Shown: in pieces, positions 27,391 to 36,618 of the stretch
Position numbering within the stretch: the stretch's first letter is position 1
Layout: each line of letters opens with the position of its first letter
NCBI GenBank assembly: GCA_937931645.1
Contig: CALHAR010000009.1
Location: 1 to 64,000, forward strand
Direction: 5' to 3'
DNA from: an uncultured Alphaproteobacteria bacterium
Lineage (GTDB): Bacteria; Pseudomonadota; Alphaproteobacteria; Micavibrionales; Micavibrionaceae
Length of the DNA: 64,000 nt
Notes under the pieces: model-generated
Told to the model about the DNA's origin: nothing
Databases searched by the model: none
The model's input: the letters and a program-made list of their open reading frames with translations, nothing else
Made by a program: the position numbers and the translations under genes

Positions 27391-29285
27391 TGAACCGCCC
27401 AATTTTGCAAACAGATAATCGTCCATAAATAATGACCATAATCTCCTTGGTTGTTTTTATGCGCCTCCCAATAAGGTAAAACTTTATCAGGGTCTATCAA
27501 CTGATATTGATTAAGCTTTTCTAGTGAGAGCAAACCCTCGACCCAATCTTTCAATTCATGCCGTATCCATTGACTATGAGGAATACTAAACCCCTGTTTT
27601 TTCTGATCAATTAAAGATTCAGGGACATAACGCTTCAAAACTTCTTTCAGAGCATATTTCTGCACCCCATTATTAATCTTATATTTAAAATCCATTCCAT
27701 AGGCGTAATTAATTACCGCTTCGTCTAATAAAGGGGAGCGCACCTCTAAAGAATGAGCCATAGAACATCTATCAACTTTTGTTAAAACGTCACCCGCCAA
27801 AAACATACGCGTATCAAACGCCATCATTCTTTCAACAATATTATCATTCTTAAGGTTTTTGGATAATGCACTATAGGCTGTTGGTAATGTATCAGATAAA
27901 CTTTCACCTGTTACAGCATACCAATAGCTATGAATAAGAGGTTGCAAATCATCTGGACAATGCGCCTTTAACATCATTGCTATTTTTTGACGCTGAACAG
28001 GTGATATTTTTTTTCCTGGTAGGGGAATATGTACTAACAAATTTGCCGCTACATACCGCAACGGTAAAGGAATGCTCATCAAAGAAACAATTTTTTGAAT
28101 CCGTTTATAAAGATCATAACCGCCAAAGCTCTCATCACCTCCATCACCACTTAACGCCACTGTCATTTTTGTTTTTGCCAAACGACACACATGATATGTC
28201 GGGATAGCAGACGGGTCAGCAAAAGGTTCATCAAATATCTGGCCTAAGCTCTGCACTGTATCCAGCGCATCTTGTCCTGTCATCATCATCTCAATATGGT
28301 TCGTTCCCAGATGATTGGAGATTTCTTTTGCTTTTTGTGCTTCGTTATATTGTGGATCGTCAAAGGCAATCGTAAAGCTATCAATTGGCTTTGCGCTTTG
28401 CTTCTGCATCAACGCCACCACAAGAGAGGAATCAATACCACCCGATAAAAATGCTCCCAAAGGTACGTCAGAAATCATACGCCTCTCAACCGCGCCTGTA
28501 ATAATTTTTTCTAACCCATTGATCGCTTGCGTTTCACTATCTTGTCGTTTTTCTTGATCAACAATTTTTTCAAAATTCCAATATTCTTTGAAATATTTTT
28601 GAGGGTTAAAAACAAAAGAAAAATTTTCTATCGGTAATGTAAAATAACAAGAAGGTGGTAACTTCCATATATTTTTATAAATAGAGTAAGGGTCCGGTAT
28701 ATAACGCCAGCGTAAATAAAGTTGAACGGCTTCTTTATTAATTTCTAAGTTTTTAAAGCCGTTCAATCCAACAATCGATTTCAACTCTGACGCAAAAGAA
28801 AAGTTTTTACCATTAGCATCCCACCCAAAATAAAGCGGTTTTTTACCGAGCCTATCTCGGGCAAAAGTCAGCTCTTTGTTCTTTTGATCGTACAAAGCAA
28901 TGACAAACATACCGCTGATACGCCGCAATGTGTCTTGAATACCCCATGCCTCAAACGCATTTAAAAGAACTTCGGTGTCAGAATGGCCTTTAAAAGAAGA
29001 ACCCGACTCCTCCAAAACCTTACGCAAGACTTGAAAATTATAAATTTCTCCATTAAAAACAACAACATAGCGCCCTGACGGCGATATCATCGGCTGCGCG
29101 CCCGCTTCACTTAGGTCTAAAATCGACAATCTACGATGCCCCAAAGCCAAATCACGCTCCTCATTAACCCAAACCCCATCTGCATCTGGCCCCCTATGGG
29201 CAATAGCGTTGGTCATTTGCTTGATAATATCGTCGATATTATCGTCCCTTTTATGATTTTGAATATATCCGGCTAGGCCACACAT
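27381..29285 (-). CDS. asnB: glutamine-dependent asparagine synthase-like amidotransferase
   Basis: The 634-residue protein has an N-terminal class II glutaminase domain with catalytic Cys2 (MCGLAGYI) and HRGPDADG, and a C-terminal ATP-PPase domain with the PP-loop SGGIDSS. It would use glutamine nitrogen to amidate an acid: aspartate in the housekeeping reaction, or a sugar carboxylate in polysaccharide loci. As first gene of the seven-gene operon it probably acts on the glycan, for example amidating a uronic acid. That is inference, and plain asparagine synthesis remains possible. Confidence 0.9.
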   Translation of the reverse strand: MCGLAGYIQNHKRDDNIDDIIKQMTNAIAHRGPDADGVWVNEERDLALGHRRLSILDLSEAGAQPMISPSGRYVVVFNGEIYNFQVLRKVLEESGSSFKGHSDTEVLLNAFEAWGIQDTLRRISGMFVIALYDQKNKELTFARDRLGKKPLYFGWDANGKNFSFASELKSIVGLNGFKNLEINKEAVQLYLRWRYIPDPYSIYKNIWKLPPSCYFTLPIENFSFVFNPQKYFKEYWNFEKIVDQEKRQDSETQAINGLEKIITGAVERRMISDVPLGAFLSGGIDSSLVVALMQKQSAKPIDSFTIAFDDPQYNEAQKAKEISNHLGTNHIEMMMTGQDALDTVQSLGQIFDEPFADPSAIPTYHVCRLAKTKMTVALSGDGGDESFGGYDLYKRIQKIVSLMSIPLPLRYVAANLLVHIPLPGKKISPVQRQKIAMMLKAHCPDDLQPLIHSYWYAVTGESLSDTLPTAYSALSKNLKNDNIVERMMAFDTRMFLAGDVLTKVDRCSMAHSLEVRSPLLDEAVINYAYGMDFKYKINNGVQKYALKEVLKRYVPESLIDQKKQGFSIPHSQWIRHELKDWVEGLLSLEKLNQYQLIDPDKVLPYWEAHKNNQGDYGHYLWTIICLQNWAVQWR

Positions 29286-29419
29286 GGTTAACGTATTGTT
29301 ATTATTGATAAATAAGGACAGAAAAGTATATTTTACTTAAAGATCTCGCTCTATATTATAAACGGATTAAGCTTTATTGTAAGGGCAGAATTCTATAGAA
29401 TAATACTTCTACACCAAGG

Positions 29420-30769
29420 ATGCCTTTCCCAAAGCATCTCCTTCACTTAAAAATACAAAAAATGCGCTTAGATCTAATTATTAAAAAGACAATTCTTTGG
29501 CTTGCCCTTTCAATAATCGGTTGGGGGTTGAATGCGCAACCTTCTCATGCTCAAGCTATTTTTAATGCAGAACCTTTTGCTTTTCGTGCTGAGCCTTCTC
29601 GTGATTTAAGTAGTGAACTGGTTGACCCTTTTAATTATCTCGGGGAACCTATAGCATTTCGCTCTTTTAGAGTTTTACCCAACTTAACTTTAAGGCAAGA
29701 ATACACAGATAATATTTTGGGTGTTGAAGATAATGCTCAGAGTGATTTTATAACGATTATAAATCCTGAAGTGCAGATTCAAAAAAGTATTGGTCGTCAT
29801 GGTTTTATCGCAGGGTTATCGAGTGAAATAAGACAGCATTGGAGACGTACCGAAGATAACGTTGAAAATTATAATGCTTTTTTTGACGGTAATTTTGAAG
29901 TACGAAAAAAACTGAATATTCCTATTAGAGTAGGGTTTCGTAATGCACATTTAAGACGGACAGCGCAACGCCGTGCCAGCGCAAATCAAATTGTAGAAAA
30001 CCCTTTAAATGTCCAGCGATTTGATACTGAAACTGGGTTTATTTACACCCCGAACAGGCTATCTTTCAGCCTTCTCGGCAATTATGCGCAGGTTAGGTTA
30101 GAAAACGGAACGCTTATAGGCGGCGGGCTTCTAACACGCGACAATCGTGACGTCAACATCACGGGGGTAAGCGGTGAAGTTTCTTATGATATCAAAAATG
30201 GCCTTTCCCCTTTCGTAAGATTAGATTATGCATCAGAAAATTTCATTAATGAGACACCAAACAGCATCACGCGTAACAACGATACTATCGGTTTTTTAAG
30301 CGGGTTTAAATTAGGATATAAAGGTTTAGTACGAGGGTTTGTAGGCCTTGGTATTGAAAACAAATTATATGAAGATAGTGCTGTTGATGACATTACGAAT
30401 TTAGCCTTTGATGCAGACATTAATTGGGATCCAACAGAAAAAACTCGATTAAGCTTCAACGCAAAACGGTCAACAACGGAAGATAATATATTTTTATCTA
30501 GCCTTACATCAACACAGTTTAGAACAGGCATCCAGCATGAAATTCAAAAGGATATATTTGGCCGCACAAGTATCACATATATGACGGAAAATTTTGATGA
30601 CTTCGACAGAACAGATAGAAATTTTGATATAGAATTTGAGCTGTTAAAAACAGTAAATCCAAAGTTACAATACGGGGCAACCTACACCTACTTAACACGC
30701 AACAGCTCTCTATCAGGCTTAGGGCTGAATAATAATATATTATCTTTAAATGCTAAATTAGCGTTTTAG
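29420..30769 (+). CDS. outer-membrane beta-barrel protein, BBP2 type, of the polysaccharide export system
   Basis: The 449-residue protein has a cleavable signal peptide (hydrophobic core about 28-38, likely cleavage after SHAQA) and then alternating polar and hydrophobic strands, ending in the aromatic residue F. This is typical of an outer-membrane barrel. The segment LPNLTLRQEYTDNIL resembles the start of putative beta-barrel porin 2 proteins found in exopolysaccharide loci. It may form the outer-membrane channel that works with the short OPX lipoprotein. It is divergent from the operon at 22-29 kb with a 134-base intergenic region. Confidence 0.85.
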   Translation: MPFPKHLLHLKIQKMRLDLIIKKTILWLALSIIGWGLNAQPSHAQAIFNAEPFAFRAEPSRDLSSELVDPFNYLGEPIAFRSFRVLPNLTLRQEYTDNILGVEDNAQSDFITIINPEVQIQKSIGRHGFIAGLSSEIRQHWRRTEDNVENYNAFFDGNFEVRKKLNIPIRVGFRNAHLRRTAQRRASANQIVENPLNVQRFDTETGFIYTPNRLSFSLLGNYAQVRLENGTLIGGGLLTRDNRDVNITGVSGEVSYDIKNGLSPFVRLDYASENFINETPNSITRNNDTIGFLSGFKLGYKGLVRGFVGLGIENKLYEDSAVDDITNLAFDADINWDPTEKTRLSFNAKRSTTEDNIFLSSLTSTQFRTGIQHEIQKDIFGRTSITYMTENFDDFDRTDRNFDIEFELLKTVNPKLQYGATYTYLTRNSSLSGLGLNNNILSLNAKLAF

Positions 30770-30876
30770 AAAACTATCATTTAAAATCAATATCTTAATT
30801 TCGTATATATTTATGTCAAATATCCCCTTTGTTAAGACTCCAGTAACTATATTTCCCTACAATAATAGATAAGGAA

Positions 30877-33800
30877 GTGTATAAAAACAAAAAATTAGGG
30901 CACATGTCAGGGTTTTATTTAACATTAGAAAGCAGCGCTACTTTCAGCTTAGACGCACCAACCATCGAAATTTTAATCGATGGTCTTGTTGTGACTTCAT
31001 TTCTTGAAACAGAAACCACAGGCTCTGGTACATCTATCCGCACCGTTTATATTGATTATGACACAAGCATTGCACCCGGCACAATCCAAGCACGCATTAA
31101 CGATGCCTCTTCAGAGGTTGGTCGGACAGTCACCTTAGATAGCGTTCTTATTAATGGTCGTGACATTCGCGATGCCACTTTAACAGATGGCCAAGGACAA
31201 CAAACAAACTTCACCTTTAGTAATAATTTAGATCTGGATACAACCAATACAGATTGGTTATTTGGTCAGTCAGCGCCAACACTCGCTCTCTTTGGTACAG
31301 CCACCTATACAGGAACAACTGGTGATGATTTTCTCAACGGAAGTAAAATAGACCTTGATGTTGTTAACTTAGGAGATGGCGACGATACAGCCAACGGCAA
31401 CCAAGGGGATGATATCATATTTGGTGGTAATGGTAATGATCTCCTTGTCGGTGCAGCAGGAATAGATGTTCTAGTAGGCGGCAGCGGTAATGATGAACTG
31501 CGCGGTCAGTTAGGTGATGATATTTTATATGGTGAAGATGGCGATGATCGTATCTACGGTAATGAAGGTAACGATACCTTAAACGGTGGTGCAGGAAATG
31601 ACATTCTGAGTGGTTTTGCAGATGATGACATTCTGTACGGTGAAGACGGCGTTGATAGAATATCAGGTGGTTTAGGGAATGATCGTATCTATGGCGGAAA
31701 TGATAAAGACTTCCTCTATGGGGAAGAAGGTAACGACATCATTGAAGGTGGTGCAGGCGATGATATCATTGAAGGTGGTGCAGGCGATGATAATATTAGC
31801 GGTGGTGATGGTAATGACCGTGTAGACGGTGGCGCGGGAATCGACGTTATTACGACCGGTGCAGGTTTAGACCGTATTTTTGCTGGTGATGGTAACGATG
31901 AAGTATCAGGTGGCGACGATAATGACCGCATTGAAGGCGGTGCAGGCGATGATCTTTTAAATGGAGATGGTGGTCAAGATAATATTAGCGGTGGTACAGG
32001 TAATGATAATATTAGCGGTGGTACAGAAGCAGATATTCTTCACGGCAACGAAGGCGATGATACCCTGCATGGAGGTGATCATAATGACACACTTTATGGT
32101 GGTGATGGGCAAGATACTTTAAATGGTGATGCTGGCGCGGATCGTATTTACGGTGGTGCAGATAACGATGTCATTAATGGTGGAAGCGGTACAGATAATT
32201 TATATGGAGAAGACGGAGACGACACATTAGATGGCGGAGGTTCTGCTGATTCTATTTACGGTGGTAACGGTAATGATACAATTTTTGGTCGTTCCGGTGA
32301 TGATTATATCGAAGGTGGCACAGGAAACGATACTATTTTTAGCCAAGGTCAGAACGACTTTGTGCGTGGTGGTGATGGTGACGATGCTATTAACGGTGGC
32401 GGCGGTGATGACAGAATTTTTGGTGATGAAGGTATTGATGACCTTCGCGGTGGCGGTGGAAACGACCGTATCAGAGGTGGTACAGGTGACGATATAATCC
32501 GTGGTGGTAACGGTGATGACGTCCTCGGTGGTGATGAGGGTGATGATAGGATTTTTGGTCAAGGTGGAAATGATAGAATTTTCGGTATGGCGGGTAACGA
32601 CTTTCTCAACGGCGGTGATGGTAATGATCATCTCTTTGGTCGTGAGGGCTCAGACACCCTTATTGGTGGTAACGGTGATGATACATTAGTCTATGACGGC
32701 GTTGATACAATCGACGGCGGTAATGACACTGACAGCTTATTTGTCGCAGGCTTTGATACAGTCACTATCGATTTTAGTAGTGGTTTAGCCACAAATGTCG
32801 AAATTATAAATTTAGCTAATCAAAACGGTATAGCCGCAGCAAATAACTTACAGATCTCAATGGCTGATATTGCGACACATACAGATGCAGGTGAAATTAC
32901 AATCACAGGTGATGTTGGGATAGATCAGGTAAATTTCACCCTCACAGGTACAGAGGTACGTGGCGCAGATATCAATATCGATGGTGTTGATTATGCGCAA
33001 TTTACATTAGGTGGAACGACGGCAAATGTTCAATTAGGATTAGTTTATAATGGCTCTATCTTGACTGCAGACAGTGGCGGTAGTTCATCAAATACACCAA
33101 CATCCGGAGACGATATTTTAACAGGAACACCAAACGACGATACTATTAGTGGGCTTGAAGGTAACGATGTAATCGTTGGTGACAATGGCAATGATGTTTT
33201 AAACGGTGATGAAGGTAATGATATTCTAGCTGGTGAAAACGGTAATGATACGCTTGATGGCGGTGACGGTAATGACACTCTGAATGGTGGTAGAGGTAAC
33301 GATACCCTTAACGGAGGTGACGGTGATGATATTCTACATGCGTCTCTTTCAGGCAGTATTGAACAGGGTCTCGCTCCTTCAGTAGTAGAAGCAAATAACA
33401 CAGGCGTCTTCTATAACTCAGCAACAGGTAATTTTTACCAGTTTGTAACCGCTTCTCTTACAAATACAGAAGCGGCAGCAGCGGCAGCGGCAGCAGTCAT
33501 TAATGGTGTTTCTGGACATTTGGCCACCATAACAACACAAGGTGAGAATGATTTTATTGGTAATTTAACAGGAGCAAACTTCGCCTGGATTGATGGAGCA
33601 GACTCTGGAACAGAAGATACTTTTGTTTGGACACAAGGACCAGACGCAGGGACAGAGTTCTGGAGTAATGGAGACACAACAGGTAATTACCAAAACTTTT
33701 ATCAAGGATCCGCGGATAGTAGTAATTCAGCAACAAACGACAATGTAATTTTCCTAGGTGAGGACTTTGCAAATGAATGGTTTGCTTTCAGAGATAATTA

Positions 33801-34845
33801 CGATACAAATTACGTGATTGAGTGGGAAGGCGGCGCTATCACACAAGAAACCATCATAGGATATGACAGTCGTAATGAAACAAACTACCTTAATGGTGGC
33901 GATGGTAATGATTCTCTGTATGGAGCAATGGGTGACGATGTTCTGATCGGTGGTAATGGTGCAGATGTTATTGAAGGTGGCGCAGGAAATGATACGCTTT
34001 TTGCGAGTGGTTTTTCAGAAGCAGAAATCCAAGCAATTTTGGCTACAAATCCAGATGTTCAATATTCTGAAGAAACAGGAAATTTCTACCAATTCGTAAC
34101 CGCTGGTGCAAATTACAGCGGCGCTCTAGCAGGAGCCACAAGCACAACATTAAATGGCGTAACAGGACATCTTGCAACAATCACATCTGCAGAAGAAAAC
34201 GAGTTTATTACAAGCTTGGTTGGCGATAATTTTGTATGGGTCGATGGTACAGATTCTGGAACAGAAGGTACTTTCACATGGACACAAGGGCCAGATGCGG
34301 GAACAGAATTTTGGAATGGTGGTGGAGAAACTGGTAGTTATGAGAATTGGTATCTCGGCAGCCCCACAACAAATTCAGACGCAAACGATCATGTAACATT
34401 CTTAGGAACTCGTTTTGGTGGCCAATGGTATATTTTCACAGATACAAGAGTTCAAGGCTATGTCGTTGAATTTGAGGCATCGGCTTTTGACACAGAAACA
34501 TCAGCAAATTCTTTAAGTGGTGGTTTCGGTGCGGATAGGCTTTATGCCTCAACGGGTGAAGATACCTTTATTTTTGAAGCCGATAGTGCCTTTAACGATA
34601 TTGATACTATCTTCAACTTCGATAATTCAGAAGACAAATTAGACTTATCAGATATCTTAGATGGTATAACAATTGATGCCACAAATATTGAAGATTATCT
34701 CTCTGTTGACGCTGTAACAGGTGTACGCGTTGACGTAAATGGTACAGGCACTTTCGGAGATAACACTCAAATTGCTTCTTTCCAAGGCGCCGTCGGCGTT
34801 GATGATGCAATCACAATGTTCAATGACGGTGAGATCGTCCTTTAA
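30877..34845 (+). CDS. RTX protein with CBM-like N-terminus and two C-type-lectin-like domains
   Basis: The predicted secreted protein has 1322 residues. Residues 12-105 resemble a calcium-dependent carbohydrate-binding module of the CBM60 kind. RTX nonapeptides fill about 150-610, a beta-rich linker follows, then short RTX blocks separate two C-type-lectin-like domains (about 842-988 and 1058-1200) that share GHLATIT, WTQGPDAGTEFW and a final FLG..W segment. The C-terminus is a type I secretion signal region. It would bind polysaccharide, perhaps the one made by this locus. The start is a GTG directly behind AAGGAA; an ATG at 30904 is equally possible. It shares a strand with the barrel gene 107 bases upstream. 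Confidence 0.88.
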   Translation: MYKNKKLGHMSGFYLTLESSATFSLDAPTIEILIDGLVVTSFLETETTGSGTSIRTVYIDYDTSIAPGTIQARINDASSEVGRTVTLDSVLINGRDIRDATLTDGQGQQTNFTFSNNLDLDTTNTDWLFGQSAPTLALFGTATYTGTTGDDFLNGSKIDLDVVNLGDGDDTANGNQGDDIIFGGNGNDLLVGAAGIDVLVGGSGNDELRGQLGDDILYGEDGDDRIYGNEGNDTLNGGAGNDILSGFADDDILYGEDGVDRISGGLGNDRIYGGNDKDFLYGEEGNDIIEGGAGDDIIEGGAGDDNISGGDGNDRVDGGAGIDVITTGAGLDRIFAGDGNDEVSGGDDNDRIEGGAGDDLLNGDGGQDNISGGTGNDNISGGTEADILHGNEGDDTLHGGDHNDTLYGGDGQDTLNGDAGADRIYGGADNDVINGGSGTDNLYGEDGDDTLDGGGSADSIYGGNGNDTIFGRSGDDYIEGGTGNDTIFSQGQNDFVRGGDGDDAINGGGGDDRIFGDEGIDDLRGGGGNDRIRGGTGDDIIRGGNGDDVLGGDEGDDRIFGQGGNDRIFGMAGNDFLNGGDGNDHLFGREGSDTLIGGNGDDTLVYDGVDTIDGGNDTDSLFVAGFDTVTIDFSSGLATNVEIINLANQNGIAAANNLQISMADIATHTDAGEITITGDVGIDQVNFTLTGTEVRGADINIDGVDYAQFTLGGTTANVQLGLVYNGSILTADSGGSSSNTPTSGDDILTGTPNDDTISGLEGNDVIVGDNGNDVLNGDEGNDILAGENGNDTLDGGDGNDTLNGGRGNDTLNGGDGDDILHASLSGSIEQGLAPSVVEANNTGVFYNSATGNFYQFVTASLTNTEAAAAAAAAVINGVSGHLATITTQGENDFIGNLTGANFAWIDGADSGTEDTFVWTQGPDAGTEFWSNGDTTGNYQNFYQGSADSSNSATNDNVIFLGEDFANEWFAFRDNYDTNYVIEWEGGAITQETIIGYDSRNETNYLNGGDGNDSLYGAMGDDVLIGGNGADVIEGGAGNDTLFASGFSEAEIQAILATNPDVQYSEETGNFYQFVTAGANYSGALAGATSTTLNGVTGHLATITSAEENEFITSLVGDNFVWVDGTDSGTEGTFTWTQGPDAGTEFWNGGGETGSYENWYLGSPTTNSDANDHVTFLGTRFGGQWYIFTDTRVQGYVVEFEASAFDTETSANSLSGGFGADRLYASTGEDTFIFEADSAFNDIDTIFNFDNSEDKLDLSDILDGITIDATNIEDYLSVDAVTGVRVDVNGTGTFGDNTQIASFQGAVGVDDAITMFNDGEIVL
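31318..32700 (+). repeat. long RTX repeat block of the lectin-like protein
   Basis: More than 45 RTX nonapeptides are encoded by a degenerate 27-base repeat. Two exact duplications are visible: a 27-base unit repeated at 31738-31764 and 31765-31791, and a nearly identical pair at 31981-32007 and 32008-32034. They show that the block grows by tandem duplication. Confidence 0.9.
33400..34480 (+). repeat. duplicated C-type-lectin-like domains
   Basis: Segments 33400-33840 and 34050-34480 encode homologous domains of about 145 residues separated by a short RTX block. Both have FYQFVTA, GHLATIT, WTQGPDAGTEFW and a closing W.(A/I)F segment. The DNA has diverged, so the duplication is not recent. 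Confidence 0.8.
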
Positions 34846-34872
34846 ATTCTTAAATAGAATTATTTATATTCT

Positions 34873-35742
34873 TTAATTCGTTTGATTTGGTGCTAGAGGC
34901 ATAACATAGGACCCTTGAGGCACATTGTATGTGTCAAACAGATTAGGTAAGAAGTCTGAATTCAAAATTTCCTCAACCGCTGCATCCACCATCAAACGCA
35001 AGTCATGCTCACCCTTTTTCAAAAACATTGCATTACCGTATAACCTTAAATTACCACCAATCTGTTTAAGGCTATTTGGATTATTTTTAAGAAAATTTTG
35101 TGCAACATAACTCTCTAAAAAAGTAGCATCAGCCTTACCTGTACTAACGCTTAAAGCTATTTTAGATATTGATGCCGATTCAGGAAGGGAAAATAATTTT
35201 GCGTTCGGAAAATTAATATTTGCCATCGCCGCCGCCGCTTCACCATCAATTGTAGCAATTGAGTGTTCTTTAGAGTTCAGTATATCCAGATTCTCGTTAA
35301 AACGATTATCATCAGATCTAACCCAAGCTGTAATAGCGCTATAATATAATGGCTTTATGTGGTTGGCTTCACGGGCGCGAGCAGAATTTGTCCAAACCGT
35401 TGAACAAAGCATATCAAACCTATCTGTTTTTAGGTCATTAATATAACTGCCCCAACCGCTTTCTTGTACCCACTCAACCTTTAAAGAAAGGCGTTTGCCA
35501 ACCTCATTCATGAAATCAAAAAAGATACCTGATTTTTCACCTGTATTGGGGTCAACCATCATCGCAGGAGCGTAAGGAATGTAACCACACTTAATAGTCC
35601 CTGACTTCATCACACGCGCGTAAACACTATCTTTATCGTTACTGGACAATGCATTCAAACTATTGCCTTGGCTAACCTTTTGAAGAACAAAAGACGTGGC
35701 ACCTGCAATTAAAATAATTAATATTGTATTTTTAATATCCAT
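34873..35742 (-). CDS. periplasmic solute-binding protein, family 3 (amino-acid-type)
   Basis: The 289-residue protein has an N-terminal signal or anchor segment (about 5-22) and a type II periplasmic-binding fold with GTIKCGYIPYAPAM, GIFFDFMNEVGKRL and FDMLCSTVWTN. Members bind amino acids or small organic anions. No ABC permease or ATPase gene is adjacent, so it may be a stand-alone sensor or serve a transporter elsewhere. It is divergent from the TrmB-type regulator, with 82 bases between the two starts, suggesting linked control. Confidence 0.85.
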   Translation of the reverse strand: MDIKNTILIILIAGATSFVLQKVSQGNSLNALSSNDKDSVYARVMKSGTIKCGYIPYAPAMMVDPNTGEKSGIFFDFMNEVGKRLSLKVEWVQESGWGSYINDLKTDRFDMLCSTVWTNSARAREANHIKPLYYSAITAWVRSDDNRFNENLDILNSKEHSIATIDGEAAAAMANINFPNAKLFSLPESASISKIALSVSTGKADATFLESYVAQNFLKNNPNSLKQIGGNLRLYGNAMFLKKGEHDLRLMVDAAVEEILNSDFLPNLFDTYNVPQGSYVMPLAPNQTN

Positions 35743-35824
35743 AATTATATCCTTGTGATGAAATATACAATAATTTATTTGTTGCTATAATTGCAAAATA
35801 ACAATTTTTTTGTTATTATTTGCT

Positions 35825-36598
35825 ATGTTTCAAGATGTCGTTATGATGCTCAGCCGTATGGGCCTAAAAGATAAAGATGGCACGGTCTATTTGGTTTGCC
35901 TGCACTTTAAAGATGGACTTTTCGTCCATGAAATAGTGAAAGAAACAAAGCTCAAACGCAGCACAATTGATGTCATTCTTGACCGCTTAATCGATCAGGG
36001 CTTCATGAATAAAGTCAAAGTTGGTAACCGTTTTAAATATATAGCCCAAAGCCCCGAAGCTATCTTATTTAAACAAGAAGAAGTCCTTGAGGATTTCCGA
36101 ACAATCCTTCCTATGCTTTCAAAATTAGGCGCAGAAAAAGGGGAAACAGAGATTCGTTTTTTCGAAGGTAAAAAAGGATTGAAACAAATTTACGATGATA
36201 TTCTTTTAAAGCTTAAGTTTGCAGAGGGCGATGGAAGACAACTCATAGGTTTCACCAGCGGTATTGATGTCATGAAAGTTTTTCCTAATATACAAAAAAA
36301 CTTTATTGATAAGCGTATTAAAATAGGCGTACCTTACAAATCAATTGTTCCGACAACCTCAAAAAACGTAAAACAATATATAACTGACGCATCAGAGCTC
36401 CGAGCAATAAAAAATATTGATAGTAAAAAATTTCCTTTTAAATCCACCTTTGAAATTTATGCAGATAGCGTCATGATTTACTCTCCTCATAAACCTTTTG
36501 GAGGTGTTGTAATCCGTAATGAGAAAATAGCAGATTCCATGCGAGCGTTATTTTATCTTGTCTGGAATCTATTGCCTGATGACAATCAAGGACGTTAA
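35825..36598 (+). CDS. TrmB-family transcriptional regulator
   Basis: The protein has an N-terminal winged helix (about residues 5-70; GLKDKDGTVYLVCL and LKRSTIDVILDRLIDQG) and a C-terminal ligand-binding domain ending in FYLVWNLLP. TrmB proteins are best known as sugar-responsive regulators in archaea and occur in some bacteria. The ATG at 35825 is preferred to a TTG at 35810 because it is the first ATG and the winged helix follows it directly. It probably controls the divergent solute-binding protein gene. Its C-terminal domain resembles that of the XRE regulator at 7778-8491. Confidence 0.82.
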   Translation: MFQDVVMMLSRMGLKDKDGTVYLVCLHFKDGLFVHEIVKETKLKRSTIDVILDRLIDQGFMNKVKVGNRFKYIAQSPEAILFKQEEVLEDFRTILPMLSKLGAEKGETEIRFFEGKKGLKQIYDDILLKLKFAEGDGRQLIGFTSGIDVMKVFPNIQKNFIDKRIKIGVPYKSIVPTTSKNVKQYITDASELRAIKNIDSKKFPFKSTFEIYADSVMIYSPHKPFGGVVIRNEKIADSMRALFYLVWNLLPDDNQGR

Positions 36599-36618
36599 TC
36601 TTTTAACTTAAATTAACG
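36593..36618. terminator. small inverted repeat between convergent gene ends
   Basis: CGTTAAT at 36593-36599 pairs with ATTAACG at 36612-36618 around a 12-base loop and covers both stop codons. There is no T run, so termination in both directions is only a suggestion. Confidence 0.3.

Noticed and set aside
32227-32631. Long open frame on the minus strand within the lectin-like RTX gene, rich in I, T and V
   Set aside because: It is an antisense shadow of the glycine/aspartate-rich RTX repeats. Its composition follows from the 27-base repeat and it has no independent domain.
33435-33677. Alanine-run frame on the minus strand and the alanine run (AAAAAAAAA) in the first lectin-like domain
   Set aside because: The alanine run is encoded by a GCA/GCG tract in the plus-strand gene; the antisense frame is a shadow.
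13633-34845. Idea that the polysaccharide region is a mobile genomic island
   Set aside because: No integrase, transposase, flanking direct repeat or tRNA junction is present at its borders, and its base composition looks similar to the rest of the window. Horizontal transfer remains possible but is not shown.
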